Shown here piece after piece: positions 53,571 through 63,275 of a DNA stretch of 64,000 nucleotides. This stretch comes from Microbaculum marinisediminis (lineage in GTDB: Bacteria; Pseudomonadota; Alphaproteobacteria; Rhizobiales; Tepidamorphaceae), in NCBI RefSeq assembly GCF_025397915.1, contig NZ_JALIDZ010000004.1:62001-126000 (forward strand). The letters run 5' to 3'. Position numbers and translations under genes: made by a program. The notes below the pieces were generated by a model. It was given only the letters and a program-made list of their open reading frames with translations, ran no database searches and was not told the origin of the DNA. Positions within the stretch are counted from its first letter, which is position 1, and each line of letters opens with the position of its first letter.

Positions 53571-55286
53571 ATGACGACACGCCGCCGGCTTCTTTTCGGC
53601 ATCCTTTACGCGACCACATTCGGCCTGTTTCCAGGTTCGCTCCTGGCCCAGGAAACCGCCGACAAGATTTTCCTCGGCGGCCCGATCCTGACGATGAACG
53701 ACGCCCAGGCGCGCGCAGAGGCCGTCGCCGTGAAGGACGGCCGCATCCTCGCGGTCGGCGCGGAGGCCGACGTCCTGAGCCACAAGGGTGCGGACACCGA
53801 GACGGTCGATCTCGGCGGAAAGACGATGCTGCCCGGCTTCGTGGACGCCCATGGCCACGTCTTCGCCATCGGCATCCAGGCGCTGTCGGCGAACCTGCTG
53901 GCCCCGCCGGACGGCAAGGTGACGGATATCCCCAGCCTGCAAGCGACCTTGAATGACTGGGCCGAGGCCAATCCGGAGCGGGTGAAGGCGATCGGCGCGA
54001 TCGTCGGTTTCGGCTACGACGACAGCCAGCTCGCCGAGCAACGCCATCCGACGCGCGAAGACCTCGACGCGGTGTCGACTGACGTGCCGGTCTACATCAT
54101 CCATCAGTCTGGACACATCGGCGTGGCCAACTCGAAAGCGCTCGAGGCCGTCGGCTTCAACGCGGATACCAAAGAGATGCCCGGCGGCGTCATCCGGCGC
54201 GAGGCGGACGGCGAGCCCGACGGCGTGCTCGAGGAAACGCCGCACTTCTTCGCCCTGACCAAGCTGCTCGGCAACGTCGACGCCAAGGGCTCCGCCCATA
54301 TCTTCAAGGAAGGCACGAAGCTGATCACCAGCTACGGCTATACGACGGCGCAGGAAGGCCGGTCGATGCCCGGCCAGGTCAAGCTCATGGAGGCCGTCGC
54401 CGACCGCGGTGAGCTGGACATCGATGTCGTGTCCTATCCGGACGTTCTCGTCGCCAGGGACCTGATCGCGGAGAAAGCGAGCCGCGAGTACAAGAACAGG
54501 TTCCGCGTCGCCGGCGCGAAACTGACGATCGACGGGTCGCCGCAGGGCTTCACCGCCTGGCGCGACCGCCCGTATTACGACCCGCCCGCGCACTACCGCG
54601 CCGACTATGCCGGGTATGCGGCGGTCAAGCCGGACGAGACCTTCGACGCCATCGACTGGGCCTTCAAGAACGACATCCAGATCCTCACCCATTCCAACGG
54701 CGAAGCGGCGACCGATCAGTTGCTCGCGGCAATCAAGACCGCCGAAGAGAAATACGGTCCGGCCGACCGGCGCCCGGTGCTGATCCACGGCCAGTTCCTG
54801 CGCGAGGACCAGATCGATACCGTGAAGGATCTCGACATCTTCCCGTCGCTGTTCCCGATGCACACGTTCTACTGGGGCGACTGGCACCGTGACCGCACGG
54901 TCGGCCCGGAGCTGGCCGACAACATCTCGCCGACCGGCTCGGTCCGCAGACGCGGCATGATCTTCTCCAGCCATCACGACGCCCCCGTCGCCTTTCCGGA
55001 TTCCATGCGCATCCTCGATGCGACGGTGACGCGGCGGTCCCGGTCCGGCGACATCATCGGCCCAGACCAGCGCGTCGACGTGGTCACGGCGTTGAAGGCG
55101 ATGACGATCTGGCCGGCCTATCAGCACTTCGAGGAAGGCCGGAAGGGCTCCATTGAGGTGGGCAAGCTCGCCGACTTCGTCGTCCTGTCGGACGATCCGA
55201 CCGCCATCGATCCGGAAACGCTGGATACGCTGACGGTCCAGGAGACGATCAAGGAAGGCCGGACGGTGTACACCAGGCCGCAATAG
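53571..55286 (+). CDS. Exported YtcJ-like amidohydrolase
   Basis: A 571-residue metal amidohydrolase of the YtcJ family. An N-terminal signal (TTRRRLLFGILYATTFGLFPG, first 20 residues) with a twin-Arg start suggests Tat export. KTMLPGFVDAHGHVFAIG is the metal HxH motif, IIHQSGHIGVANSKALEAVG and DGSPQGFTAWRDRPYYDPP are family blocks, and ILTHSNGEAATDQ and ILIHGQFLREDQ follow. Family enzymes hydrolyse amides or carbamates; the substrate is unknown. ATG 53571 follows GGGAGAA. Confidence 0.88.
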   Translation: MTTRRRLLFGILYATTFGLFPGSLLAQETADKIFLGGPILTMNDAQARAEAVAVKDGRILAVGAEADVLSHKGADTETVDLGGKTMLPGFVDAHGHVFAIGIQALSANLLAPPDGKVTDIPSLQATLNDWAEANPERVKAIGAIVGFGYDDSQLAEQRHPTREDLDAVSTDVPVYIIHQSGHIGVANSKALEAVGFNADTKEMPGGVIRREADGEPDGVLEETPHFFALTKLLGNVDAKGSAHIFKEGTKLITSYGYTTAQEGRSMPGQVKLMEAVADRGELDIDVVSYPDVLVARDLIAEKASREYKNRFRVAGAKLTIDGSPQGFTAWRDRPYYDPPAHYRADYAGYAAVKPDETFDAIDWAFKNDIQILTHSNGEAATDQLLAAIKTAEEKYGPADRRPVLIHGQFLREDQIDTVKDLDIFPSLFPMHTFYWGDWHRDRTVGPELADNISPTGSVRRRGMIFSSHHDAPVAFPDSMRILDATVTRRSRSGDIIGPDQRVDVVTALKAMTIWPAYQHFEEGRKGSIEVGKLADFVVLSDDPTAIDPETLDTLTVQETIKEGRTVYTRPQ

Positions 55287-55394
55287 GCGCGGCCGCCACA
55301 ACAACACCCGATCGGGGGCTGCGGCGCGGACGACCGTTCGAGCCGACAGCCCCTGCGGGCAATGGACGCATCGCCGTCACCGAGTCATAGTGCG

Positions 55395-55419
55395 CCGGCC
55401 GGGGGCGGCCGGTTTTTTT
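55395..55419 (+). terminator. Intrinsic terminator abutting the A2M ribosome binding site
   Basis: CCGGCC (55395-55400) and GGCCGG (55407-55412) form a six-base stem around GGGGGC, followed by seven T (55413-55419). The ribosome binding site GGGAGG of the next gene begins at 55420, and its ATG is 55431. It can terminate the upstream amidohydrolase transcript or act as an attenuator in the macroglobulin leader. Confidence 0.8.
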
Positions 55420-55430
55420 GGGAGGCACGC

Positions 55431-58400
55431 ATGTCGTTTTTCCAGGTAACGGTCGTTTCACTTCTGACGGCCCTGGTGACGGGGCTAGGTCCCGCAAACG
55501 CCCAGGCCCAGCAGACCGAACGGCGGATCGTCGCCGTCGAGGACGCCGACTACTACGGCCACGACTACGCGACCCTGAAGAACGTCACGCTGGAGGCCTG
55601 CGAGGCGGCGTGCATCCGCGATACGGCCTGCCAGGCCTTCACCTACAACACGTCCGCCCAGTGGTGCTTCCTGAAGAGCGGCGTCGGCGCACTCAATACC
55701 TTCGCCGGCGCGGTCGCCGGCAAGGTGGTCCAGGTCGCGGTCCAGACCGAGGCCATGCCCGCGCCCGATCTTTCGTTCGTACAGGACTGGCTGATCGAGG
55801 ACGCCGGCCGCTTCGCGACGCGGCTTGCCGCGCGCAAGCCGCAGAACGCCAGTTTCGACATGCTCGTGTCGCGCGGTCAGAGCGCGCTCGCCCAGGGCGA
55901 CGCGGGCACGGCCGCGCGGGCCTTTCGCGGCGCGGCGGCGCTGAACAGCGACGGCGGCGAAGCCTGGCTCGGCCTTGCCCAGGCGGTGCTGGCGATCGAG
56001 CCCGCGGACGACTCCGAGCGCTACCGGCTGCGCGACGAAGCGGTCTCGGCGGCGATCGAGGCGGTGAGGACGTCGAAGGCGACGGCAACGCGCGCCGCCG
56101 CCTATGCCGCGCTCGCCGACGCCCTCGAACGGCGCGACCTGCATCGCCCCGCCCTGCAGTCCTACAAGGCAAGCCTGGCGTTGGTCGCCTCGCCCGATGT
56201 CCAGGCCGCCTTTGACGCGCTGCATGAGCAGTACGGCTTCCGCGTCGTCGACTACACAGTCGACTCCGACGCGGCCGCGCCTCGGATCTGCGTCCAGTTC
56301 TCCGAGGAACTGGAAGCCGGGCGGTTCGACTTCACGCCCTATGTGACGCTCGACGGACAGACCCCGCCGGCGGTCACCGCGTCGGGCGAACAGCTCTGCG
56401 TCGATGGCGTCGCGCATGGCGAGCGCTATCAGGTCACCGTACGCGCCGGCATCCCCTCCGTCGTCGACGAGACGCTGGAGAAGGCCTCGACCTTCGACAT
56501 CTACGTGCGCGACCGCAGCCCCTCGGTGCGCTTCTCGGGCAACGATTTCGTGCTGCCGCGCGTCGGCTCCAAGGGTGTTCCCGCCGTCACCGTCAACACC
56601 TCCGAGATCGAGATCGCGCTCTATCGCATCGGCGAGCGCGGCCTGGCTGGCGCCGTCGGCGACGGGCCGTTCCTGCGCCAGCTCGACCAGTGGGACGCCG
56701 AACGACTCGCCGAGGATACCGGCGTGAAGATCTGGTCCGGCACCATGGCGGTGAAGAGCGCGCTCAACGACGAGGTGACCACGATCTTCCCCGTCGACGA
56801 CGCGCTGCCCGAACGCCGGCCCGGCGTCTACGTGATGACGGCGAAGACCACGGACGGCAAGCAGGAGTACTGGGAGCCGCTCGCCACGCAGTGGTTCATC
56901 GTCTCCGACATCGGCGTCACGACTCTGCTCGGCAACGACGGATTGCACGTCTTCGCCCGCTCGCTGGAAACGGCGGAGCCGCTCGAAGGCGTCGCCGTGC
57001 AGCTGATCGCGCGCAACAACGAACTGCTCGGCGAGGCCGTCACCGACGCGCGCGGCATGGCGGACTTCGGCGCTGGCATGACGCGCGGCACCGGCGGCCT
57101 GGCGCCGGGCGTGCTGACCGCGGCGGTGGCGGACACGGACTTCACCTTCGTCGACCTGACGCGTTCCGGCTTCGACCTGTCCGACCGCGGCGTCGCCGGC
57201 CGGCCGGCGCCGGGTCCGCTCGACGTGTTCCTGTACACCGAGCGCGGCGTCTATCGCCCGGGTGAGACCGTCTATCTCACCGCGCTCGTTCGCGACGACA
57301 CCGCCGATGCCGTCTCCGGCCCGCCGCTGACGCTCGTCGTCAAACGCCCTGACGGGGTGGAGGACCGGCGCATCGTCAGCCGCGAGGACTCGCTCGGCGG
57401 CCACGTCTTCAACCTGCCGATGATCGGCGCGGCGATGCGCGGCAGCTGGACGGCGGCCGCCTACTCCGATCCGAAGGGCAAGCCGGTCGCCGAGATCGAC
57501 TTCCTGGTCGAGGACTTCGTGCCCGACCGCATCGAGTTCGACCTGACGACGGCGGCGACGGCGCTGCCGGCCGAACAGCCGATCGACGCCAGCGTCGACG
57601 GCCGCTTCCTCTATGGCACTCCGGCCGCCGACCTCAGGCTGGAAGGCGATATCACCGTGTCGCCGACGTCGACGCTGCCGGCCTGGCCGAACTATCGCTT
57701 CGGCCTCGACGACGAGGAGGTGACGCCGGTCCGCGAAACCTTGACCGGGCTACCGCGTACCGACGCCGACGGCAAGGCGACCTTCCCGGTCGCCGCCCCC
57801 GCGCTGCCGGAGACGACGCGGCCGCTGGAAGCCAAGATTGCCGTGCGCATGCGCGAGGCTGGTGGGCGCGCGGTCGAGCGCGACCTGACGCTGCCGATCA
57901 CCCAGACCGGCCCGATGGTCGGCGTGCGGCCGCTGTTCTCCGACGACAGCGTGCCGGAGCGGTCGACCGCCAGCTTCGACGTGATCGTGGTCGGCGCCGA
58001 CGGTGGCCGTGTCGCCGAGACCGGCCTGCGCTGGGAACTGACGCGCATCGAGCGCAGCTTCCAATGGTATCGCGGCGACGGACGCTGGAGCTACGATCCC
58101 GTCACCTATTCGACGCGGATCGCCTCGGGTACCGTCGACGCGACGACCGACGGGGCCGCGCGCCTCGCCGCCGATGTCGACTGGGGCCGCTACCGGCTCG
58201 AGGTCGCCTCGGCCAGCGCCGCCGGACCGGTGACGTCGATCGAGTTCACCGCCGGCTGGTACGTGGAAACAAGCGAGGCCGACAGCCCCGACACGCTGGA
58301 ACTCAGCCTCGACAAGCCGTCCTACGCGGTCGGCGACACCGCGACGGTGACCATCGCGTCGCGCTTCGCCGGCAAGGCGATCGTCAACGTGATCGGCGAG

Positions 58401-60908
58401 ACGCTTCTGGAAACGCGCGAAATCGACGTCACAGACTCCGGCACGACCGTCCAGCTCACCGTCGGCGAGGACTGGACGCCCGGCGCCTATGTGACCGCCA
58501 CCGTGATCCGGCCGATGAACCAGGACGGCACCCACATGCCGGCTCGCGCCATCGGGTTGTCATGGCTCGAGGTCGACACCGTCGAGCGGACGCTCGACGT
58601 TGCGCTCGACCTGCCCGAGGTCGCCCGGCCGCGCGAAACCCTGACGGTTCCCGCATCCATCGCGGGCCTCGAGGCCGGCGAACAGGCCTATTTGACGGTT
58701 GCCGCCGTCGATGTCGGCATCCTCAACCTCACGAGCTACGAGCCGCCGGCGCCGGAGGACTGGTACTACGGCCAGCGCGCGCTCTCGACCGAGATCCGCG
58801 ATATCTATGGATCCCTCATCGACGGGCTCAACGGCGAAACCGGCCGGATCCGCTCCGGCGGCGGCGAAGCCGGCAAGGGCCTCGAAGGCTCTCCGCCGAC
58901 ACAGGAGCCGGTGTCGCTGTTCTCCGGCATCGTCACCGCGGATGCCGACGGCAAGGCGACCGTGTCCTTCGACATCCCCGAGTTCAACGGAACGCTGCGG
59001 GTGATGGCGGTTGCCTGGTCGAAGGACGAGGTGGGCCACGGCGTCAAGGACGTCATCGTCCGCGACCCGGTGGTGATGGTTTCGAGCCTGCCGCGCTTCC
59101 TGGCGCCCGGGGACGATTCGCGCCTGCGCCTTGACATCGACAACGCCGACGGGCCGGGCGGGTCGTGGCGTCTCGAGGTCGCGTCGGCCGGCGTCGTGAC
59201 CGCGGGAACACCCGAACCGGCGACCATGTTCAATCTGGCCGAGAAGGCGCGCACCGCTGTGACGGTGCCGCTCGCCGCCTCGCGGATCGGGCAGGACCGG
59301 CTGACCGTCTCGCTTGTTCACGAGAGCGGACTGACAATCTCGCAGAACCTCAACATCGGGGTTCGCGGCGGCGAACCGCCGGTCGTGGAGCGGCGTGTCG
59401 TGTCGCTCGAGCCGGGCAAGTCGCTGACGCTCGACGGCGCGCTCGTCGCCGACCGAGTGGCTGGCAGCGGGTTCGTCAACCTCTCGATCACGCAGGCCGG
59501 CGCGCTCGACGTGCCGTCGATCCTGGCGGCGCTGGACCGTTATCCCTATGGCTGCGCGGAACAGATCACGAGCCGCGGCATGCCGCTGCTCTACCTCTCC
59601 TCGGTCGCCGGCGAACTCGGCCTGAGCACCGAGCCGGAACTGCGCGAGCGGGTAGAAAAGGCGATCGCAGGGGTGCTCGCCAAGCAGTCGGGCTCCGGCA
59701 GCTTCGGCCTGTGGGGTCCCGGCCAGGGCGACCTGTGGCTGGACGCCTATGTCACCGAGTTCCTGACGCGGGCACGGGAAGCGGGCTACTCGGTTCCCGA
59801 TCTCGCCTTCACCCAGGCGCTCGACAGCCTGTCGAACACGCTCGCCTATACCGACAACATCGAGGACCAGGGGTCGTCGATCGCCTACGCGCTCTACGTG
59901 CTGGCGCGCAACAAGCGGGCGGCGATCTCGGACCTGCGCTACTATGTCGACACGCAGCTCGACCGGTTCTCCTCGCCGCTCGCCCAGGCGCAGCTCGGCG
60001 CAGCGCTTGCCTTCTACGGCGAGAACGGCCGCGCGCGGAACGCCTTCGACGCGGCACTCGGCGTCCTGGAGGCGAACGCGGATTCCGACGGCTACCGCAC
60101 CGACTACGGGTCGCGTCTGCGCGACGGCGCGGCGACGCTGACGCTGATCGCGGAGAGCGGCATCGATCCCGAACCGATGCCCGCGTTGATCCGCATCGTC
60201 GATGCCGAGCGGGCCGGCCGCCGCTACACCTCGACGCAGGAAGACGGCTGGATGCTGATGGCCGCGCATGCGCTGCTCGCCGAAACCGCCTCCCTTGAGC
60301 TCGAGGAAGACGGCGTCGCCGTCGACGGCAACCTGATGCGCCGCTACTCGGGCGAGCGCCTCGACGGCCAGCCCGTCACCGTCACCAACAGGGGCGACCG
60401 GGCCATCGACGCGGTGATCACCGTGTCCGGCGTTCCGCTCGCTCCGCGCGGCGCCGAAGCGAACGGCTTCACCATCTCGCGGACCTACTACGACCTCGAC
60501 GGCAACGCGGTGCCGGTCGGATCGGTCGCCCAGAACACGCGTCTCGTCGTCGTCCTCGACGTCACCGAGCAGAACGCGTGGCCAAGCAGGGTGCTGGTCG
60601 TCGACATGCTGCCGGCGGGCTTCGAGATCGACAATCCGAACCTCGTCAACAGCGCCGATCTGTCGGCCTTCTCATGGCTGCCGGAGGACGTCAATCCGGC
60701 GCATGTGGAGTTCCGCGACGACCGGTTCGTCGCCGCCTTCGCCGAGGATTCGCGGTCCGAGCGCGGCTACAAGCTGGCCTATGTGGTGCGGGCCGTATCG
60801 CCCGGCGCGTTCGTTCATCCTCCGGCCTATGTCGAGGACATGTATCGGCCGTATCTGAACGCGCGCGGCGAGGGCGGACGGATCGAGGTGCTCGGAGCGC
60901 GGCCGTAG
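55431..60908 (+). CDS. Bacterial alpha-2-macroglobulin with N-terminal PAN domain
   Basis: A 1825-residue envelope protein that traps foreign proteases. A type I signal peptide (SLLTALVTGLGPANAQA) has no lipobox Cys, unlike E. coli YfhM. A PAN/Apple domain (about 30-100, CEAACIRDTACQAFTYN) precedes a TPR-like helical part and the macroglobulin domains. The thioester GCAEQ is intact (Cys about 1375, Gln about 1378), and FYTERGVYRPGETV-type sequence (LYTERGVYRPGETVYL) marks an early MG domain. ATG 55431 has GGGAGG upstream. PBP1C follows, the usual partner in peptidoglycan repair. Confidence 0.95.
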   Translation: MSFFQVTVVSLLTALVTGLGPANAQAQQTERRIVAVEDADYYGHDYATLKNVTLEACEAACIRDTACQAFTYNTSAQWCFLKSGVGALNTFAGAVAGKVVQVAVQTEAMPAPDLSFVQDWLIEDAGRFATRLAARKPQNASFDMLVSRGQSALAQGDAGTAARAFRGAAALNSDGGEAWLGLAQAVLAIEPADDSERYRLRDEAVSAAIEAVRTSKATATRAAAYAALADALERRDLHRPALQSYKASLALVASPDVQAAFDALHEQYGFRVVDYTVDSDAAAPRICVQFSEELEAGRFDFTPYVTLDGQTPPAVTASGEQLCVDGVAHGERYQVTVRAGIPSVVDETLEKASTFDIYVRDRSPSVRFSGNDFVLPRVGSKGVPAVTVNTSEIEIALYRIGERGLAGAVGDGPFLRQLDQWDAERLAEDTGVKIWSGTMAVKSALNDEVTTIFPVDDALPERRPGVYVMTAKTTDGKQEYWEPLATQWFIVSDIGVTTLLGNDGLHVFARSLETAEPLEGVAVQLIARNNELLGEAVTDARGMADFGAGMTRGTGGLAPGVLTAAVADTDFTFVDLTRSGFDLSDRGVAGRPAPGPLDVFLYTERGVYRPGETVYLTALVRDDTADAVSGPPLTLVVKRPDGVEDRRIVSREDSLGGHVFNLPMIGAAMRGSWTAAAYSDPKGKPVAEIDFLVEDFVPDRIEFDLTTAATALPAEQPIDASVDGRFLYGTPAADLRLEGDITVSPTSTLPAWPNYRFGLDDEEVTPVRETLTGLPRTDADGKATFPVAAPALPETTRPLEAKIAVRMREAGGRAVERDLTLPITQTGPMVGVRPLFSDDSVPERSTASFDVIVVGADGGRVAETGLRWELTRIERSFQWYRGDGRWSYDPVTYSTRIASGTVDATTDGAARLAADVDWGRYRLEVASASAAGPVTSIEFTAGWYVETSEADSPDTLELSLDKPSYAVGDTATVTIASRFAGKAIVNVIGETLLETREIDVTDSGTTVQLTVGEDWTPGAYVTATVIRPMNQDGTHMPARAIGLSWLEVDTVERTLDVALDLPEVARPRETLTVPASIAGLEAGEQAYLTVAAVDVGILNLTSYEPPAPEDWYYGQRALSTEIRDIYGSLIDGLNGETGRIRSGGGEAGKGLEGSPPTQEPVSLFSGIVTADADGKATVSFDIPEFNGTLRVMAVAWSKDEVGHGVKDVIVRDPVVMVSSLPRFLAPGDDSRLRLDIDNADGPGGSWRLEVASAGVVTAGTPEPATMFNLAEKARTAVTVPLAASRIGQDRLTVSLVHESGLTISQNLNIGVRGGEPPVVERRVVSLEPGKSLTLDGALVADRVAGSGFVNLSITQAGALDVPSILAALDRYPYGCAEQITSRGMPLLYLSSVAGELGLSTEPELRERVEKAIAGVLAKQSGSGSFGLWGPGQGDLWLDAYVTEFLTRAREAGYSVPDLAFTQALDSLSNTLAYTDNIEDQGSSIAYALYVLARNKRAAISDLRYYVDTQLDRFSSPLAQAQLGAALAFYGENGRARNAFDAALGVLEANADSDGYRTDYGSRLRDGAATLTLIAESGIDPEPMPALIRIVDAERAGRRYTSTQEDGWMLMAAHALLAETASLELEEDGVAVDGNLMRRYSGERLDGQPVTVTNRGDRAIDAVITVSGVPLAPRGAEANGFTISRTYYDLDGNAVPVGSVAQNTRLVVVLDVTEQNAWPSRVLVVDMLPAGFEIDNPNLVNSADLSAFSWLPEDVNPAHVEFRDDRFVAAFAEDSRSERGYKLAYVVRAVSPGAFVHPPAYVEDMYRPYLNARGEGGRIEVLGARP

Positions 60909-61012
60909 GCGGGGCCGGATCGCTGCACCGGATAGTGCCGGGTGCGTCGCGTGGCCGGGCCTGACCCGGCCCCCATGGGGTCGGACGACTGGCAGCCACG
61001 TCTGCGGACGAC

Positions 61013-63151
61013 ATGCGGATGAAGGATCGGCAGAACCAGGAGATATCGGCGCCGCAAAGGACACGGCGCCGCGATATCGTCAGATCGGTTGCCGGCGCGG
61101 TCTTCGCGGTCGCGCTGGTTGGTGCCATCGTGGGCGTCGGCGGATTCCTCACCTCCCGCGACGGCGCTGCCGTCATCGAGCGCGCCCGCGCGATCGACGT
61201 GTCGCGCGAACTGACCGACCGCGACGGCACGCTGCTCAATCCCTTCGCCATCGAGGACGGCCGCTGGCGCCTGAAGGCGGATCTCGCCTCCGTCGATCCG
61301 CGTTTCGTTCAGATGCTGGTCGCCTACGAGGACAAGCGCTTTCGCGACCATGCCGGCGTCGACCCGCTGGCGCTCGGCCGCGCCGCCTGGCAGCTCGCGA
61401 CCAACGGACGGATCGTCTCCGGCGGCTCGACGCTGACGATGCAGGTCGCCCGGCTGCTCAGTCCGCGCGGAGAGCGCAGCCTCGGCGCCAAGCTCAGGCA
61501 GATGCGCGACGCGATCCGTCTCGACCTCGCCTTCAGCAAGGACGAACTGCTCAGGCTCTATCTCACGCTCGCGCCCTACGGCGGCAATCTCGAAGGCGTG
61601 CGCGCGGCCTCCCTGGCGTATTTCGGACACGAGCCGCGCAAGTTCAGCCTCGCCGAGGCCGCGCTGCTTGTGGCGCTGCCGCAGTCACCGGAAGCGCGCC
61701 GCCCGGATCGCGATCCGCAGGCCGCGCGGGCGGCCCGCGACCGCGTGCTCGACCGGCTGGTGACGGCCGGCGCGATCCAGGCCGACGAGCTTCAGCCCGC
61801 GCTTGTCGTTCGCATTCCTGCCGCGCGGCAGGACATGCCGAACCTCGCCCCGCATCTCGCCAGGCTGGTCTCGACCCAGACACCGGACGCGCCGGGCTGG
61901 CAGGTCAGTCTCGATGCGCGCCTGCAGGCCGACCTCGAAGCGCTGGCCCAGGACAGCGCGACGGCTCTCGGGCCGGTCCAGTCGGTGGCGATCCTGGTGG
62001 CCGATCACGGGACCGGCGAGGTGCTGGCCGAGGTCGGGTCGGCCGATTTCTTCGATGAACGCCGCGCCGGACAGGTCGACATGGTGCGCGCGATCCGCTC
62101 GCCCGGCTCGACGCTGAAGCCGCTCATCTACGGCCTCGCCTTCGAGGCGGGTCTAGCCCATCCCGAGACGCTGATCGACGACCGACCGACGAACTTCGGC
62201 GGCTACCGGCCGCGCAATTTCGATTTCGGCTATCAGGGCACGGTCAGCGTGCGCGAGGCGCTCGAGATGTCGCTCAACGTGCCGGCGGTCCGTCTCCTCG
62301 AAGCGGTCGGGCCGACGCGGCTGGTGGCGCGGCTGAAGCGCGCCGGCGCCGACCCGGTGCTGCCGCGCGGCGACAAGCCCGGCCTGCCGATCGGGCTCGG
62401 CGGCGTGGGACTGAGCCTCGACCAGCTCGTCACGCTATTCGCGGGCCTCGCCGAGGGCGGCGCCCCGGTCTCCCTGCATCGCACGCTCGAATCGCCGGCA
62501 CGCGCATCCGGCGAGTTCCTCGATGCGCGGGCGGCCTGGCAGGTCGGCGACATCCTCGAAGGCACGCCGCCGCCGGCCGGCCACGCCTCGGGCGGCTTCG
62601 CCTACAAGACGGGAACCTCCTACGGCTATCGCGACGCCTGGTCGGTCGGCTACGACGGGCGGCACGTGATCGGCGTCTGGGTCGGCCGGCCGAACGGCGC
62701 GCCGATTGCCGGCCTGTCGGGGCGCATCACCGCCGCGCCGATCCTGTTCGACGCCTTCGAGCGGCTCGGCCCGAAGCGCGTGCCGCTTCCCTCCCCGCCG
62801 AAGGGGACGCTCATCTCGCGCGCGGCGGACCTGCCGCCGGCGCTGAGACGCTTCGCACCCGGCGAGACATTGACGGGCGGAGCGACGCGCGAGCCGCCGC
62901 CATCGATCGTATTCCCGCCGAATGGTGCCCGGGTCGCGCTGGAGGAGGATGGCGAAGGCCACCTCCGCCCGCTTGTGGTCAAGCTCGATGGCGGACGGCC
63001 GCCGTTCCAGTGGTTCGCCAACGGCGCTCCGATCGACGGCGCGGACCGGCGGCGCAACGCGACCTGGCAGCCGGACGGGCGCGGATTCTCGACGGTTTCG
63101 GTGATCGACGCGGACGGCCGCTCGGCCAGCGTGACGGTGTTCGTCGAGTGA
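61013..63151 (+). CDS. pbpC: Penicillin-binding protein 1C
   Basis: A 712-residue bifunctional murein synthase. A cytoplasmic basic tail and one helix (VAGAVFAVALVGAIVGVGG) precede the transglycosylase domain with YEDKRFRDHAGVDPLALGRA and SGGSTLTMQVARLL. The transpeptidase carries SPGSTLKPLIYG (nucleophile Ser and Lys), SLNVPAVRLL and FAYKTGTSYGYRDAWS (KTG). A C-terminal Ig-like tail typical of PBP1C ends the protein. It works with the macroglobulin upstream, encoded 104 bases before, in cell-envelope defence and repair. Confidence 0.96.
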   Translation: MRMKDRQNQEISAPQRTRRRDIVRSVAGAVFAVALVGAIVGVGGFLTSRDGAAVIERARAIDVSRELTDRDGTLLNPFAIEDGRWRLKADLASVDPRFVQMLVAYEDKRFRDHAGVDPLALGRAAWQLATNGRIVSGGSTLTMQVARLLSPRGERSLGAKLRQMRDAIRLDLAFSKDELLRLYLTLAPYGGNLEGVRAASLAYFGHEPRKFSLAEAALLVALPQSPEARRPDRDPQAARAARDRVLDRLVTAGAIQADELQPALVVRIPAARQDMPNLAPHLARLVSTQTPDAPGWQVSLDARLQADLEALAQDSATALGPVQSVAILVADHGTGEVLAEVGSADFFDERRAGQVDMVRAIRSPGSTLKPLIYGLAFEAGLAHPETLIDDRPTNFGGYRPRNFDFGYQGTVSVREALEMSLNVPAVRLLEAVGPTRLVARLKRAGADPVLPRGDKPGLPIGLGGVGLSLDQLVTLFAGLAEGGAPVSLHRTLESPARASGEFLDARAAWQVGDILEGTPPPAGHASGGFAYKTGTSYGYRDAWSVGYDGRHVIGVWVGRPNGAPIAGLSGRITAAPILFDAFERLGPKRVPLPSPPKGTLISRAADLPPALRRFAPGETLTGGATREPPPSIVFPPNGARVALEEDGEGHLRPLVVKLDGGRPPFQWFANGAPIDGADRRRNATWQPDGRGFSTVSVIDADGRSASVTVFVE

Positions 63152-63275
63152 CGGCGGCAACTGCCGGTACGGATCGTTAAGGTTTACGCGAAACTCAGTC
63201 CCGGTCTTAACCAACCTTTGAAGGCGGCCGTGGTCGAATGCATCCAACGAATTGGGACGTCAACAGGCCACTTCC

